From NCBI RefSeq assembly GCF_014199265.1, contig NZ_JACIJG010000006.1, positions 124,001 through 188,000 on the forward strand: a stretch of DNA of 64,000 nucleotides. Direction: 5' to 3'. Both the position numbers and the translations under genes were made by a program. Source of the stretch: Brucella daejeonensis. Its GTDB lineage: Bacteria; Pseudomonadota; Alphaproteobacteria; Rhizobiales; Rhizobiaceae. The notes beneath the pieces are model-generated. The model was given only the letters and a program-made list of their open reading frames with translations, did not search any database and had not been told where the DNA came from. Below, in pieces: positions 17,125 through 27,170 of the stretch (within the stretch, counting starts at the first letter, position 1; every line of letters starts with the position of its first letter).

Positions 17125-18659
17125 GCGCGCTCCTTGAAAATATCGGTCGGGGTCTGGACGACCTTCTGACGCTTGGCGCCGAACAGGTCTTCCGTGGATG
17201 AGCCGCCCGAGCAGCCATTGCCGAAGGAAAAGCCGCAGGAGCCGCGCACGTCATAGGCGTCTTCCGTGATCTCGCGATGCGTGGTCGGAATGACGAAGCG
17301 GTCTTCGTAATTGGCAATCGCCATGATGTGGTACATTTCCTCGATCATCGCGGCACTCATGCCGACACGGTCGGCAATCGCCGTATCAATGACGCCATCG
17401 ACAGTTTTGGCGCGCATATAGGCACGCATGGCGAGCATGCGCTCCAGCGCCGAGATAACCGGCTCTTCCTTGCCTGCGGTCAGAAGATTGGCGAGGTAGC
17501 GAACCGGGATGCGCATGGAGCGGACATCCGGCAGCGGGCCGTCCATGCCGAGCTTGCCAGCGGCGGCAGCGGATTGCAGCGGCGAGAGCGGCGGCACATA
17601 CCAGACCATCGGCAGGGTGCGATATTCGGGATGCAGCGGGAAGGCGATCTTCCAGTCCATCGCCATCTTGTAGACCGGTGAATGCTTGGCCGCTTCCAGC
17701 CATGCGTCCGGCACACCGTCCTTGCGCGCCTGCTCGATCACCTTCGGATCGTTGGGGTCGAGGAATATATTGAGCTGTTCTTCGTAAAGATCCTGCTCGT
17801 TGGCCGTGGACGCGGCCTCCGAAATGCGGTCGGCATCATAGAGCATCACACCCAGATAGCGGATGCGGCCCACGCAGGTTTCGGAACATACCGTCGGCTG
17901 TCCGGCTTCGATGCGCGGATAGCAGAAGATGCACTTTTCCGATTTGCCCGAACTCCAGTTGTAATAAATCTTCTTGTAAGGACAGCCGGAGACGCACATG
18001 CGCCAGCCGCGGCACTTTTCCTGATCGATCAGGACGATGCCGTCATCCTCGCGCTTGTAGATCGCGCCCGAAGGGCAGGCCGCAACGCAGGTCGGGTTGA
18101 GGCAATGCTCGCACAGGCGCGGCAGATACATCATGAAGGTGTTTTCAAACTGGCCATAGATTTCCTTCTCCACGCCCTCGAAATTATAGTCCTTCGAGCG
18201 CTTGGCGAATTCGCCGCCGAGGATTTCTTCCCAGTTCGGGCCCCATTCGATCTTCTCCATCCGCTCACCGGTAATTTTTGAACGCGGACGGGCGGTCGGC
18301 ATGGTTTTGCTTTCCGGCGCGGTTTGCAAATGTCCGTAATCGAAGTCGAACGGCTCGTAATAATCGTCGATTTCCGGCAGGTCGGGATTGGCAAAAATCT
18401 TGGCGAGGATGCGCCATTTCGCGCCCATCTTCGGCTCGATCTTGCCGTTCTTCTTGCGGACCCAGCCGCCGTTCCACTTCTTCTGGTTTTCCCATTCTTT
18501 CGGATAACCGATGCCGGGCTTGGTCTCCACATTGTTGAACCAGGCATATTCGACGCCTTCGCGGTTCGTCCAGACGTTCTTGCAGGTGACCGAACAGGTG
18601 TGGCAGCCGATGCACTTGTCGAGATTGAGCACCATGCCGATTTGCGCGCGGATTTTCAT
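17121..18659 (-). CDS. narH: Respiratory nitrate reductase beta subunit (iron-sulfur) NarH
   Basis: The protein has 512 residues. Four ferredoxin-type cysteine groups are visible: CIGCHTCSVTC near 16-26, CEHCLNPTC near 184, the Trp-containing CRGWRMC group near 217, and CIFC near 244. The Trp-containing group marks the 3Fe-4S cluster. It relays electrons from NarI haem to NarG. The 4-bp overlaps with narG and narJ show tight coupling. Confidence 0.97.
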   Translation of the reverse strand: MKIRAQIGMVLNLDKCIGCHTCSVTCKNVWTNREGVEYAWFNNVETKPGIGYPKEWENQKKWNGGWVRKKNGKIEPKMGAKWRILAKIFANPDLPEIDDYYEPFDFDYGHLQTAPESKTMPTARPRSKITGERMEKIEWGPNWEEILGGEFAKRSKDYNFEGVEKEIYGQFENTFMMYLPRLCEHCLNPTCVAACPSGAIYKREDDGIVLIDQEKCRGWRMCVSGCPYKKIYYNWSSGKSEKCIFCYPRIEAGQPTVCSETCVGRIRYLGVMLYDADRISEAASTANEQDLYEEQLNIFLDPNDPKVIEQARKDGVPDAWLEAAKHSPVYKMAMDWKIAFPLHPEYRTLPMVWYVPPLSPLQSAAAAGKLGMDGPLPDVRSMRIPVRYLANLLTAGKEEPVISALERMLAMRAYMRAKTVDGVIDTAIADRVGMSAAMIEEMYHIMAIANYEDRFVIPTTHREITEDAYDVRGSCGFSFGNGCSGGSSTEDLFGAKRQKVVQTPTDIFKERA

Positions 18660-21600
18660 TCTGCTGCCTCCTTGTTGGCCGTATTGCCGTCTTCGAGCGG
18701 GCCTTCCATCCAGTCCACGGAAGCGAGCTTGCGCACGACCACGAATTCGTCGCGGTTGGCGCCGACGGTGCCGTAATAGTTGAAGCCATAGGAAAGATGG
18801 GCGTAACCGCCGATCATGTGGGTCGGTTTGGTGATGATGCGGGTGACGGAGTTATGGATGCCGCCGCGCTGGCCGGTAGTCGGCGAGCCGGGCGTATTCA
18901 CGATCTTCTCCTGCGCGTGATACATGAAGATCGTACCGTCCTTGATGCGCTGGGAAACGACGGCACGGGCCACGATTGCACCATTGGCGTTATAGACTTC
19001 CACCCAGTCATTGTCGGCGATACCGGCCCGCTTTGCGTCAGGTTCCGAAATCCACACCACCGGCCCGCCGCGATTGAGCGTCAGCATCAGAAGATTGTCG
19101 GTATAGGTGGAGTGGATGCCCCATTTCTGGTGAGGCGTGATGAAGTTCAGCACCAGATGCGGCTGTCCGTCCGTCTTTTCGCGGATTGTCGGATTGACGG
19201 TCTTGGTGTCGATGGGCGGGCGATAGACGCAAAAGCCTTCGCCGAATGCGCGCATCCATAGATGATCCTGATAAAGCTGCTGACGGCCGGTCAGCGTGCG
19301 CCAGGGGATCAGCTCATGCACATTGGTGTAACCGGCATTGTAGCAGACATGCTCGGATTCAAGTCCCGACCAGGTTGGCGAGGAGATGATCTTGCGCGGC
19401 TGCGCGACGATATCGCGATAGCGGATTTTCTCGTCTTCCTTCGGCGTAGCGAGATGGCTGTGGTCTCGCCCGGTGAATTTCGACAGCGCTTCCCATGCCT
19501 TGACCGCCACTTCACCATTGGTTTCCGGTGCCAGTGACAGGATGACCTCGGTGGCGTCAATGTCGGTATCAATGCGCGGACGGCCCTCGGTTGCGCCGGG
19601 CTCATTCACCTTGCCGTTCAGCTTGGCCAGCAGGTCCACTTCGTGTTGGGTATTCCACGAAATGCCCTTGCCGCCATTGCCCAGCGTGTCGAGCAGCGGA
19701 CCGACGGAAGTGAAGCGCTTGTAGAGGTTGGGATAGTCGCGCTCGACCACCACGACCGACGGCATGGTCTTGCCGGGGATCGGTTCGACCTCGCCCTTCT
19801 TCCAGTCCAGCACATCCTTTGGCTGTGCCAGTTCTCCTGCCGTGTCGTGGAGCGTCGGGACCAGAACAACGTCCTTTTCCACGCCCAGCACTTCCGGCGC
19901 GACATCGGAGAATTTCTTCGCGATGCCCTTAAAAATTTCCCAGTCGCTGCGCGCTTCCCATGCCGGATCGGCAGCGCTCGACAGCGGATGGATGAAGGGA
20001 TGCATGTCGGAGGTGTTGAGATCGTTCTTTTCATACCATGTCGCGGTCGGCAGAACGATGTCGGAATAAACGCAGGTCGTGGACATGCGGAAATCGAGCG
20101 TGACCAGAAGGTCGAGTTTTCCTTCCGGGGCCTCGTCGTGCCACACGGCTTCGCGTGTTTCCTGTGCGCCTTCAGCCCCCAGATCCTTGCCAAGCAGGCC
20201 GTTCGACGTGCCGAGCAGGTGTTTCAGGAAATATTCGTGTCCCTTGCCAGAAGAACCGAGCAGGTTGGAGCGCCAGACAAACATATTGCGCGGCCAGTTG
20301 GCCTCGTGATCCGGGTCCTCGCAGGACAGGGTGACGGTGCCGTTCTTCAGCGCATTCGCTACGAAATCCTTCGGTTCCTGCCCGGACGCGGCTGCTTCCT
20401 TTGCGATTTCCAGCGGATTGGTCTGGAGCTGCGGCGCGGAAGGTAGCCAGCCCATGCGCTCGGCCCGGATATTATAGTCGATCAGCGTGCCGTCCCATGC
20501 GCCTTCCGGCGCGGTCGGCGACAGGATGTCCTGCACCTTGACCGTTTCATAGCGCCATTGGTCGGTATGGGCATAGAAGAACGAAGTCGAGTTCATATGG
20601 CGCGGCGGACGGTTCCAGTCGAGCGCGAAGGCAAGCGCCGTCCAGCCGGTCTGCGGGCGCAGCTTTTCCTGCCCCACATAATGGCTCCAGCCGCCGCCCG
20701 ACTGGCCGATACAGCCGCACATCACCAACATGTAGATGATGCCGCGATAGTTCATATCCATATGGTACCAGTGATTGAGACCGGCACCGAGAATGACCAT
20801 GGAGCGGCCATTGGTCTTTTCGGCATTGGTTGCAAATTCACGCGCCACCGCAATGATCTGGTCACGCGGAACCCCGGTGATCTTTTCGGCCCATGCAGGC
20901 GTATAGGGCAACGCATCGTCATAGGATTTCGCGGAGTTTGCGTCGTCCAGACCACGTTCCAGACCGTAATTGGCTGCAAAAAGATCGAAGACGGTGGCGA
21001 CCAGCACTTCGCCTTTTTTCAGCTTGAGCTTGCGCGCCGGAACCTTGCGCAACAGCACGCTGTCGTGATCCGTTCCCTCGAAATAATCGTGCTCGCGATT
21101 GCCGAAATAGGGGAAGGCTACATCGGCGATTGCATTATGTTCGCCCTCGCCAATGAAGCTCTTGGCCAGTTCGGTATCCTGCCCCTTGCCGTCCTTTTCC
21201 TCCAGGTTCCATTTGCCGTTATCCCCCCAGCGGAACCCGATGGATCCCTGCGGCACGACGTAAGCGCCGGACTTGGTGTCGAAGGCGACAGTCTTCCAGT
21301 CGGGATTGTTGCTTTCGCCCAGATCGCCCTTCAGGTCGGAAGCGCGCAGGAAGCGGTCGGGCACATAATGTCCGTCCTTTTTGGTCAGCATGACCAGCAT
21401 GGGGAAGTCGGTATATTTGCGGCAGTAATCCTCGAAATAGGGCACCTGCCGGTCGAGGTGATATTCGCGCAGCATCACATGGCCGAGCGCCATGGCAAGG
21501 GCCGCATCGGTGCCTTGTTTCGGATGCAGCCAGAGGTCGGAGAATTTGGCGGCTTCCGAATAATCGGGACAGACGACGACCGACTTGGTGCCCTTGTAGC

Positions 21601-22414
21601 GCACTTCCGTATAGAAATGCGCATCCGGCGTGCGCGTTTGCGGCACGTTGGAGCCCCAGAGCATCAGGAAACCGGCATTGTACCAGTCAGCCGATTCCGG
21701 CACGTCGGTCTGTTCGCCCCAGGTCTGGGGCGAGGCGGGCGGCAGATCGCAATACCAGTCGTAGAACGACATGCAGACGCCGCCCAGAAGCGACAGATAA
21801 CGCGAACCCGCCGCATAGGACACCATCGACATGGCCGGGATCGGCGAGAAACCGATCACGCGGTCAGGTCCGTAGGTCTTGGCCGTATAGGCATTGGCGG
21901 CGGCAATGATTTCGTTGACTTCATCCCATGTGGCGCGCACGAAGCCGCCAAGACCGCGCACTTTCATGTAATCCGAGCGCTTGGCCGGGTCCTCTTGGAT
22001 CGCGGCCCATGCGGCGACCGGCGTTTTCAGAGCCCGTTCCTTGCGCCACAGCCGCAGCAAGCGCGACCGGATCAGCGGATATTTCACCCGGTTGGCCGAA
22101 TAGATATACCAGCTATAGCTCGCGCCGCGCGAACAGCCGCGCGGTTCGTGGTTGGGCAGATCGGCGCGGGTGCGCGGATAGTCCGTCTGCTGGGTTTCCC
22201 ATGTGATGATGCCGCCCTTCACATAGACTTTCCAAGAGCAGGAGCCGGTGCAGTTCACGCCATGGGTGGAGCGCACGATCTTGTCGTGCTGCCAGCGCTT
22301 GCGATAGGCGTCTTCCCAGTCGCGGTTTTCATTGGTGGTGACGCCATGGCCATCCGAGAAGGTGCCGACATTCTTGCGCGCAAGAAAGTTAAGGCGATCG
22401 AGGAGCAGACTCAT
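18656..22414 (-). CDS. narG: Respiratory nitrate reductase alpha subunit (molybdopterin) NarG
   Basis: The protein has 1252 residues, close to the 1247 of Escherichia coli NarG. The N-terminal iron-sulfur motif with His ligand (THGVNCTGSCSW near 50-61) and the active-site region YCDLPPASPQTWGEQTD near 221 are intact, as are the long molybdopterin guanine dinucleotide-binding domains. It lacks a signal peptide, as expected for the cytoplasm-facing Nar enzyme. It reduces nitrate to nitrite during anaerobic respiration and lies 23 bp after narK. Confidence 0.98.
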   Translation of the reverse strand: MSLLLDRLNFLARKNVGTFSDGHGVTTNENRDWEDAYRKRWQHDKIVRSTHGVNCTGSCSWKVYVKGGIITWETQQTDYPRTRADLPNHEPRGCSRGASYSWYIYSANRVKYPLIRSRLLRLWRKERALKTPVAAWAAIQEDPAKRSDYMKVRGLGGFVRATWDEVNEIIAAANAYTAKTYGPDRVIGFSPIPAMSMVSYAAGSRYLSLLGGVCMSFYDWYCDLPPASPQTWGEQTDVPESADWYNAGFLMLWGSNVPQTRTPDAHFYTEVRYKGTKSVVVCPDYSEAAKFSDLWLHPKQGTDAALAMALGHVMLREYHLDRQVPYFEDYCRKYTDFPMLVMLTKKDGHYVPDRFLRASDLKGDLGESNNPDWKTVAFDTKSGAYVVPQGSIGFRWGDNGKWNLEEKDGKGQDTELAKSFIGEGEHNAIADVAFPYFGNREHDYFEGTDHDSVLLRKVPARKLKLKKGEVLVATVFDLFAANYGLERGLDDANSAKSYDDALPYTPAWAEKITGVPRDQIIAVAREFATNAEKTNGRSMVILGAGLNHWYHMDMNYRGIIYMLVMCGCIGQSGGGWSHYVGQEKLRPQTGWTALAFALDWNRPPRHMNSTSFFYAHTDQWRYETVKVQDILSPTAPEGAWDGTLIDYNIRAERMGWLPSAPQLQTNPLEIAKEAAASGQEPKDFVANALKNGTVTLSCEDPDHEANWPRNMFVWRSNLLGSSGKGHEYFLKHLLGTSNGLLGKDLGAEGAQETREAVWHDEAPEGKLDLLVTLDFRMSTTCVYSDIVLPTATWYEKNDLNTSDMHPFIHPLSSAADPAWEARSDWEIFKGIAKKFSDVAPEVLGVEKDVVLVPTLHDTAGELAQPKDVLDWKKGEVEPIPGKTMPSVVVVERDYPNLYKRFTSVGPLLDTLGNGGKGISWNTQHEVDLLAKLNGKVNEPGATEGRPRIDTDIDATEVILSLAPETNGEVAVKAWEALSKFTGRDHSHLATPKEDEKIRYRDIVAQPRKIISSPTWSGLESEHVCYNAGYTNVHELIPWRTLTGRQQLYQDHLWMRAFGEGFCVYRPPIDTKTVNPTIREKTDGQPHLVLNFITPHQKWGIHSTYTDNLLMLTLNRGGPVVWISEPDAKRAGIADNDWVEVYNANGAIVARAVVSQRIKDGTIFMYHAQEKIVNTPGSPTTGQRGGIHNSVTRIITKPTHMIGGYAHLSYGFNYYGTVGANRDEFVVVRKLASVDWMEGPLEDGNTANKEAAE

Positions 22415-22437
22415 GATTTTATCCTCATTCTATTTCT

Positions 22438-25179
22438 TCAGGCAGCAGCGGCCGTGGCCGGCTTGCGGCGATGTTCCACGTCGTAGAGCACGCCGCCTTT
22501 GCGGGTGTAGACGCCCCAGGTGATGACGAGGCAGGTCACGTAGAAGATCAGGAAGGCCCACAATGCCGCTTCCGGCCCGCCGGTCATGCTGATCGAGGTG
22601 CCGTAGCCCTTGGGGATGAAGAAGGCCCCGAAGGCGGCAATGGCCGAGGTGAAGCCGGTGATGGCGGCGGATTCCTTTTCCGCTTCGCGGCGGCGTTCTT
22701 CCGGCGTCGCATTGGGCATCAGGCGGTTCATTTCCTTCGACATGATCGCCGGGATCATCTGGAAGGTGGAGGCGTTGCCGATACCTGTCGCGAAGAACAG
22801 GAGCACGAAGGAGGCGAAGAAGCCCCAGAAGGCGTTCGGCTGGTCCTTGACGCCGACGAACCACAAGACGCCCGCCACGCCGACCATCATCAGGGCGAAG
22901 GCCCAGATGGTGACGCGACCGCCGCCATATTTATCCGCCAGCCAGCCCGAACCCGACCGAGACAGCGCGCCGACCAGCGGGCCGACAAAGGCGAAGCTGA
23001 GCGCATTCACATCCGGGAACAGGATGTTGGTCAGGAGCGGGAAGCCTGCCGAATAGCCGATGAACGAGCCGAAGGTTCCCGTATAGAGCCAGCACATGAT
23101 CCAGTTGTGCCTGCGGCGGAAAATGATGGCCTGATCGGCAAACGATGCCTTTGCCGAGGCGATGTCGTTCATGCCGAACCAGTTGGCGAAAGCCGTGACG
23201 ATGATGAAGGGCACGAAGAAGAACCCGGCATTTTGCAGCCAGAGCGGCGCTTCGCCCGTGGCCGTCGCGACCATGGCCGGATCGCCGCCGAGCTTGCCGA
23301 AGATGCCCGCCGTAATGGCGAGCGGCACCACGAACTGCACCACGCTGACGCCCAGATTGCCCAGCCCCGCATTGAGCGCCGCCGCATTGCCCTTCTCGTG
23401 CTTTGGAAAGAAGAACGAGATGTTGGACATGGACGAGGCGAAATTGCCGCCGCCGAAGCCGCAGAAAAGCGCCAGCGCCAGGAATACGAAGTAAGGCATA
23501 TCCGGGTTCTGCACGGCATAGCCGATGCCGATGGCCGGGATAACCAGCGACCATGTGGTCAGCGTCGTCCACAGGCGACCGCCGAAGATCGGCACCATGA
23601 AGGAATAGAAGATGCGCAGCGTCGCGCCCGAAATGCCGGGAAGCGCGGCCAGCCAGAAAAGCTGGTCGGTGGTGAACTGATAGCCCACCAGCGGCAGCTT
23701 GGCCACCACCACGGACCAGACCTGCCAGATGGCGAAGGAAAGCAGCAGCGCCGGGATCGAGAGCCACAGATTGCGCCTGGCGATCTTCTGGCCCTTTTCT
23801 TCCCAGAAGGCCGGATCATCGGGACGCCAGTCGGTGAGGATGGAATCGCCTTTTGCCGGCTTGATATCGGCCTTTTTCAGACCCTGCAATTCGGCGAAGG
23901 CCGGAAGCTCTTCGCCCGCCTTGCCTTCCGCCGCGCGTTCCATCTGGCGGATCGAGACATGCATCCAGGCAAACGAGACCGCGACGACGACGAAGAGCAG
24001 CATGAAGCAGCTTGTCCACAGGCCGGTCTGGTCGAGAAGCACGCCGAACAGGATCGGCAGGATAAAGCCGCCAAGCCCGCCGATCATGCCGACCAGACCG
24101 CCGACCGAACCGACATTGGCAGGGTAATAAACCGGAATGTGCTTGAAGACGGCGGCCTTGCCCAGCGCCATGAAGAAGCCGAGGATGAAGACCGTGACGA
24201 TGAAGCCGATCACGCCCATTTCGGCATGGAAGGCGAGCGGGCCGTTATCGGTCTGGATCGTATAGTCGGTCGGCGGATAGGACAGGATGAAGGTCGCGAC
24301 CAGCGCGACGAGGAAGGTCCAGTACATGACCTTGCGCGCGCCATAGACATCCGAAAGATGCCCGCCATAAGCGCGAAACAGGCTGGCCGGGATCGAGAAG
24401 CAGGCAGCGGCGATGCCTGCCAGACGAATATCGACGCCATAGACGTGGATCAGATATTGCGGCAGCCACAGGGACAGGGCCACAAACGCGCCGAAGACGA
24501 AGAAATAATAGAGCGAGAAGCGCCAGACCTGCACATTCTTGAGCGGTTCAAGCTCCATCCACGTGCTGGTCGGTTTTTCACCCTTGCGGCGGCGTTCGAC
24601 CAGAACCGGATCGTCGCTGGTGGTGAAATAGAAGATGAGCGCCATGACCACCATGGCGACGGCCCAGATTTGCGCAACCGCGTGCCAGCCGAAAGCCACC
24701 ATGACGATGGGCGCAAAGAACTTCGTCACTGCGGCGCCGACATTGCCAGCGCCGAAAATGCCGAGCGCGGTGCCCTGTTTTTCAGGCGGATACCAGCGCG
24801 AGACATAGGCGACGCCCACCGAGAACGAGCCGCCCGCAATGCCGACGCCAAGTGCGGCCACCAGCATTTGCGGATAGGTCGCCGCATAGGTCAGGAGCCA
24901 GGTCGCGACCGCCGAGATCAGCATGGTCGCCGTGAAGATCACGCGACCGCCATAGCGGTCGGCCCAAATGCCGAGAATGACGCGGATCAGCGACCCTGTG
25001 AGGATGGGCGTGCCGACAAGCAGGCCGAACTGGGTTTCGCTCAAGCCCAGTTCGGAACGTATCTGGATGCCGATGATTGCGAAGATGGTCCAGACCGCAA
25101 AACAGACTGTGAAAGCGGTCGTACTCATCGCCAGCGCTGTCGTCTGCGCCCTGGGATTTTCCCCTGCGACTTGTTGCAT
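22438..25179 (-). CDS. narK: Fused nitrate/nitrite transporter NarK (NarK1-NarK2 fusion)
   Basis: The protein has 913 residues, about twice one major-facilitator unit. Residues about 15-435 form one 12-helix unit, the NarK1-like proton/nitrate symporter type. A linker at about 435-465 follows. Residues about 470-905 form a second unit of the NarK2-like nitrate/nitrite antiporter type. Such fusions are known from Paracoccus and relatives. The ATG follows GGAG. It leads the nar operon and has an FNR-type box about 77 bp upstream. No frameshift is seen across the junction. Confidence 0.95.
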   Translation of the reverse strand: MQQVAGENPRAQTTALAMSTTAFTVCFAVWTIFAIIGIQIRSELGLSETQFGLLVGTPILTGSLIRVILGIWADRYGGRVIFTATMLISAVATWLLTYAATYPQMLVAALGVGIAGGSFSVGVAYVSRWYPPEKQGTALGIFGAGNVGAAVTKFFAPIVMVAFGWHAVAQIWAVAMVVMALIFYFTTSDDPVLVERRRKGEKPTSTWMELEPLKNVQVWRFSLYYFFVFGAFVALSLWLPQYLIHVYGVDIRLAGIAAACFSIPASLFRAYGGHLSDVYGARKVMYWTFLVALVATFILSYPPTDYTIQTDNGPLAFHAEMGVIGFIVTVFILGFFMALGKAAVFKHIPVYYPANVGSVGGLVGMIGGLGGFILPILFGVLLDQTGLWTSCFMLLFVVVAVSFAWMHVSIRQMERAAEGKAGEELPAFAELQGLKKADIKPAKGDSILTDWRPDDPAFWEEKGQKIARRNLWLSIPALLLSFAIWQVWSVVVAKLPLVGYQFTTDQLFWLAALPGISGATLRIFYSFMVPIFGGRLWTTLTTWSLVIPAIGIGYAVQNPDMPYFVFLALALFCGFGGGNFASSMSNISFFFPKHEKGNAAALNAGLGNLGVSVVQFVVPLAITAGIFGKLGGDPAMVATATGEAPLWLQNAGFFFVPFIIVTAFANWFGMNDIASAKASFADQAIIFRRRHNWIMCWLYTGTFGSFIGYSAGFPLLTNILFPDVNALSFAFVGPLVGALSRSGSGWLADKYGGGRVTIWAFALMMVGVAGVLWFVGVKDQPNAFWGFFASFVLLFFATGIGNASTFQMIPAIMSKEMNRLMPNATPEERRREAEKESAAITGFTSAIAAFGAFFIPKGYGTSISMTGGPEAALWAFLIFYVTCLVITWGVYTRKGGVLYDVEHRRKPATAAAA

Positions 25180-25243
25180 AGGCGTACTCCGAATTGAATA
25201 CCATGGGAGGTTTCGTTGGCACTTATGCGTCGTCAGTCAGATT

Positions 25244-25287
25244 ATTACATTGATTAGGATCAATCTCTACTGATCCATCAATGTAAT
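25244..25287. promoter_or_regulatory. FNR-type box in a nested inverted repeat upstream of narK
   Basis: A perfect FNR-type palindrome TTGATTAGGATCAA occupies 25250-25263. It overlaps the left arm of a larger inverted repeat (ATTACATTGAT at 25244-25254, ATCAATGTAAT at 25277-25287). The core box predicts activation of narKGHJI by FNR or NarR. The outer symmetry may recruit a second dimer. Confidence 0.82.
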
Positions 25288-25338
25288 ATTTATACACATT
25301 CTGAATGTAAGCCACAATAGACTTAGTTGTGTCCAAGT

Positions 25339-25376
25339 ATTGATAAATATGAATTGTCAAATTGATATTTATCAAT
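25339..25376. promoter_or_regulatory. FNR-type box and 12-bp inverted repeat upstream of the narR-like gene
   Basis: TTGATATTTATCAA at 25362-25375 is a perfect FNR-type box 40 bp before the ATG. The right half of it also pairs with ATTGATAAATAT at 25339-25350 as a perfect 12-bp inverted repeat (partner 25365-25376). Its short distance from the start suggests autorepression rather than activation. Confidence 0.75.
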
Positions 25377-25415
25377 CATATTGATCTGGCAGTCCGATTC
25401 CCGAGGTGAGGCCCG

Positions 25416-26135
25416 ATGCGGAAAGAAGATATCGACGCGCTGAGAAGCCAGCCGCTCTTTACCGACATGGCGGACGCCACTTTCGAGCGGATCATGCGGC
25501 CAAGCTTCGCACAGTCCTTTCCGCCGCGGACGACCCTGCTGAAAGAAGACGAACCGGCCGATTTCCTGTTCGCGATCCTCGACGGCCTCGTCCTGATGTC
25601 GGCAAGGTCCGACGATGGCGAGACGGCGCTGGAAATCCTGCGCGGCGGGGATATTTTCATCCTCGCTGCCGTGCTCAACGACGACGTGTGCCTGCAAACC
25701 GCGCAGACACTGACCCCGACCCGCGTGCTGATGGTGCCCGCCAGCCTCGTGCGGGAACTGATGAGCGAGGATGTGGGCTTCATGCGCGCCGTGGTGTTCG
25801 AGACCGCCCGCGCCTATCGCCGCCTCGTCAAGGAATTGAAGGCGCAGAAGCTTCGCAGCAGCGTGCAGCGCCTCGCCAACTGGATCGTGCGGGAATCGCT
25901 CGCCAATAACGGCGCCGATGTGGTGACGATCCCGTACGAAAAACGCACGCTCGCCGCCTATCTCGGCATGACGCCGGAAAACCTGTCACGCAGTTTTGCA
26001 GCGCTGGATTCACATGGCGTCAGCGTGCGGGCTTCCACGATCCGCATCACCGACCGCAGCAAGCTGATGCAATTCGCGGCCCCCTCCCATCTCATCGACA
26101 GGGAAGAGCCGACGCGGCTTACTGTGAGGGGTTAG
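25416..26135 (+). CDS. narR: Crp/Fnr-family nitrogen-oxide regulator, NarR-like
   Basis: This 239-residue Crp/Fnr protein has an N-terminal cyclic-nucleotide-like barrel, a long dimer helix near 125-145 and a C-terminal helix-turn-helix ([15 protein letters not shown] near 187-201). Only one cysteine is visible (near residue 93), so the oxygen-sensing iron-sulfur cluster of FNR cannot form. This fits NarR/DNR/NNR-type proteins that respond to nitrate, nitrite or nitric oxide. It is divergent from narK with FNR-type boxes between. NarR is the best guess by context; NNR is an alternative. Confidence 0.82.
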   Translation: MRKEDIDALRSQPLFTDMADATFERIMRPSFAQSFPPRTTLLKEDEPADFLFAILDGLVLMSARSDDGETALEILRGGDIFILAAVLNDDVCLQTAQTLTPTRVLMVPASLVRELMSEDVGFMRAVVFETARAYRRLVKELKAQKLRSSVQRLANWIVRESLANNGADVVTIPYEKRTLAAYLGMTPENLSRSFAALDSHGVSVRASTIRITDRSKLMQFAAPSHLIDREEPTRLTVRG

Positions 26136-27046
26136 GGCCGTTCGGAAAGCTGCGACCTTGCAATGACCTTGACCACCCAGTCGGCGAAGACGCGCAGCCG
26201 GTTGCTCAGGTGCCGGTTGGGCGGATAGACGAGGTGGATCGGCATCGGGTCGACCTGCCAGTCCGGTAGGACCTGATGCAGGGCGCCGCTTTCGAGATCG
26301 TCGCGCACCATGAACAGCGGAGCCTGGATCACGCCAAGCCCGGCGCGCCCGGCGGCGAGATAGGTGGTCGATTCGTTCGCGGCGACGATATAGCGCCCGG
26401 CGACCTCCACTTCCTCCGTGCCGCGCCGGAAGCGGAACGGCATCTGCTGCCCCGTGCTCGGCCTGAAATAGCCGACCACCGTGCAATTCTTCGCCAGATC
26501 CGAAGGATGCGACGGCGCGGAATGCCGTTCCAGATAGCCGGTGGAGGCGCAGGCGATGAAATGCAGGTCGGCAATGCGCCGCGCGATCAGCGACTGGTCG
26601 GTCAGTTCCCCGGCGCGGATGGCGCAATCCACATTTTCCGCCACATAATCGACCGGACGATCCGATACGCCGAGATCGATCTGGATATCGGGATAGCGCT
26701 CGTGAAACTCCGTCAGCGCCGGAATGACGATAAGATTGGCGAAAGCGCTGGCCATTTCCACGCGCAGGCGGCCTTTCGGCAGGGTCTGGGCGCTCGACAG
26801 GCTGCCGTCCAGTTCTTCCAGGTCGGCGAGCAATCTTGCCGCACGCTCATAGTAAAGCGCGCCGTCCGGTGTTACGAGAACGCGACGGGTCGTGCGATTG
26901 AGGAGTTTTGTACGCAGATGGGCTTCCAACCCCTGGACAAGATTGCTGATCGTCGCCTTGGGCATATTGAGCGAGGCGGAGGCGCGCGTGAAATTCCCGG
27001 TTTCGACAACCCGGAGAAAAGCGCGCATGGCCGAGAGCTGATCCAT
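26132..27046 (-). CDS. LysR-family transcriptional regulator (CrgA/AaeR-like group)
   Basis: The protein has 304 residues, with an N-terminal winged helix-turn-helix (about 1-60; [20 protein letters not shown]) and a LysR substrate-binding domain. Its 3' end overlaps the narR-like gene by 4 bp in convergent orientation. It is divergent from the inactive-hydrolase gene that precedes an RND efflux pair. Since MexT-type LysR proteins control MexEF pumps elsewhere, it may regulate that unit (inference). The effector is unknown. Confidence 0.85.
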   Translation of the reverse strand: MDQLSAMRAFLRVVETGNFTRASASLNMPKATISNLVQGLEAHLRTKLLNRTTRRVLVTPDGALYYERAARLLADLEELDGSLSSAQTLPKGRLRVEMASAFANLIVIPALTEFHERYPDIQIDLGVSDRPVDYVAENVDCAIRAGELTDQSLIARRIADLHFIACASTGYLERHSAPSHPSDLAKNCTVVGYFRPSTGQQMPFRFRRGTEEVEVAGRYIVAANESTTYLAAGRAGLGVIQAPLFMVRDDLESGALHQVLPDWQVDPMPIHLVYPPNRHLSNRLRVFADWVVKVIARSQLSERP

Positions 27047-27170
27047 ATTCGATAGCCGTCATTGTTCGAGATTCTGGACAGTGTAACCAATTCAAGGGGA
27101 CTATTCCAGACGATGAACAATGATAATATCTCAACATAGCGGTTGGCCGCTATACACGAAGGCAAGAAAG

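Noticed and set aside
20558-25197. Very long + strand open frames opposite narG and narK (642 and 908 codons)
   Set aside because: They mirror the real - strand genes; their His/Arg/Asp-rich translations have no domain and no ribosome sites.
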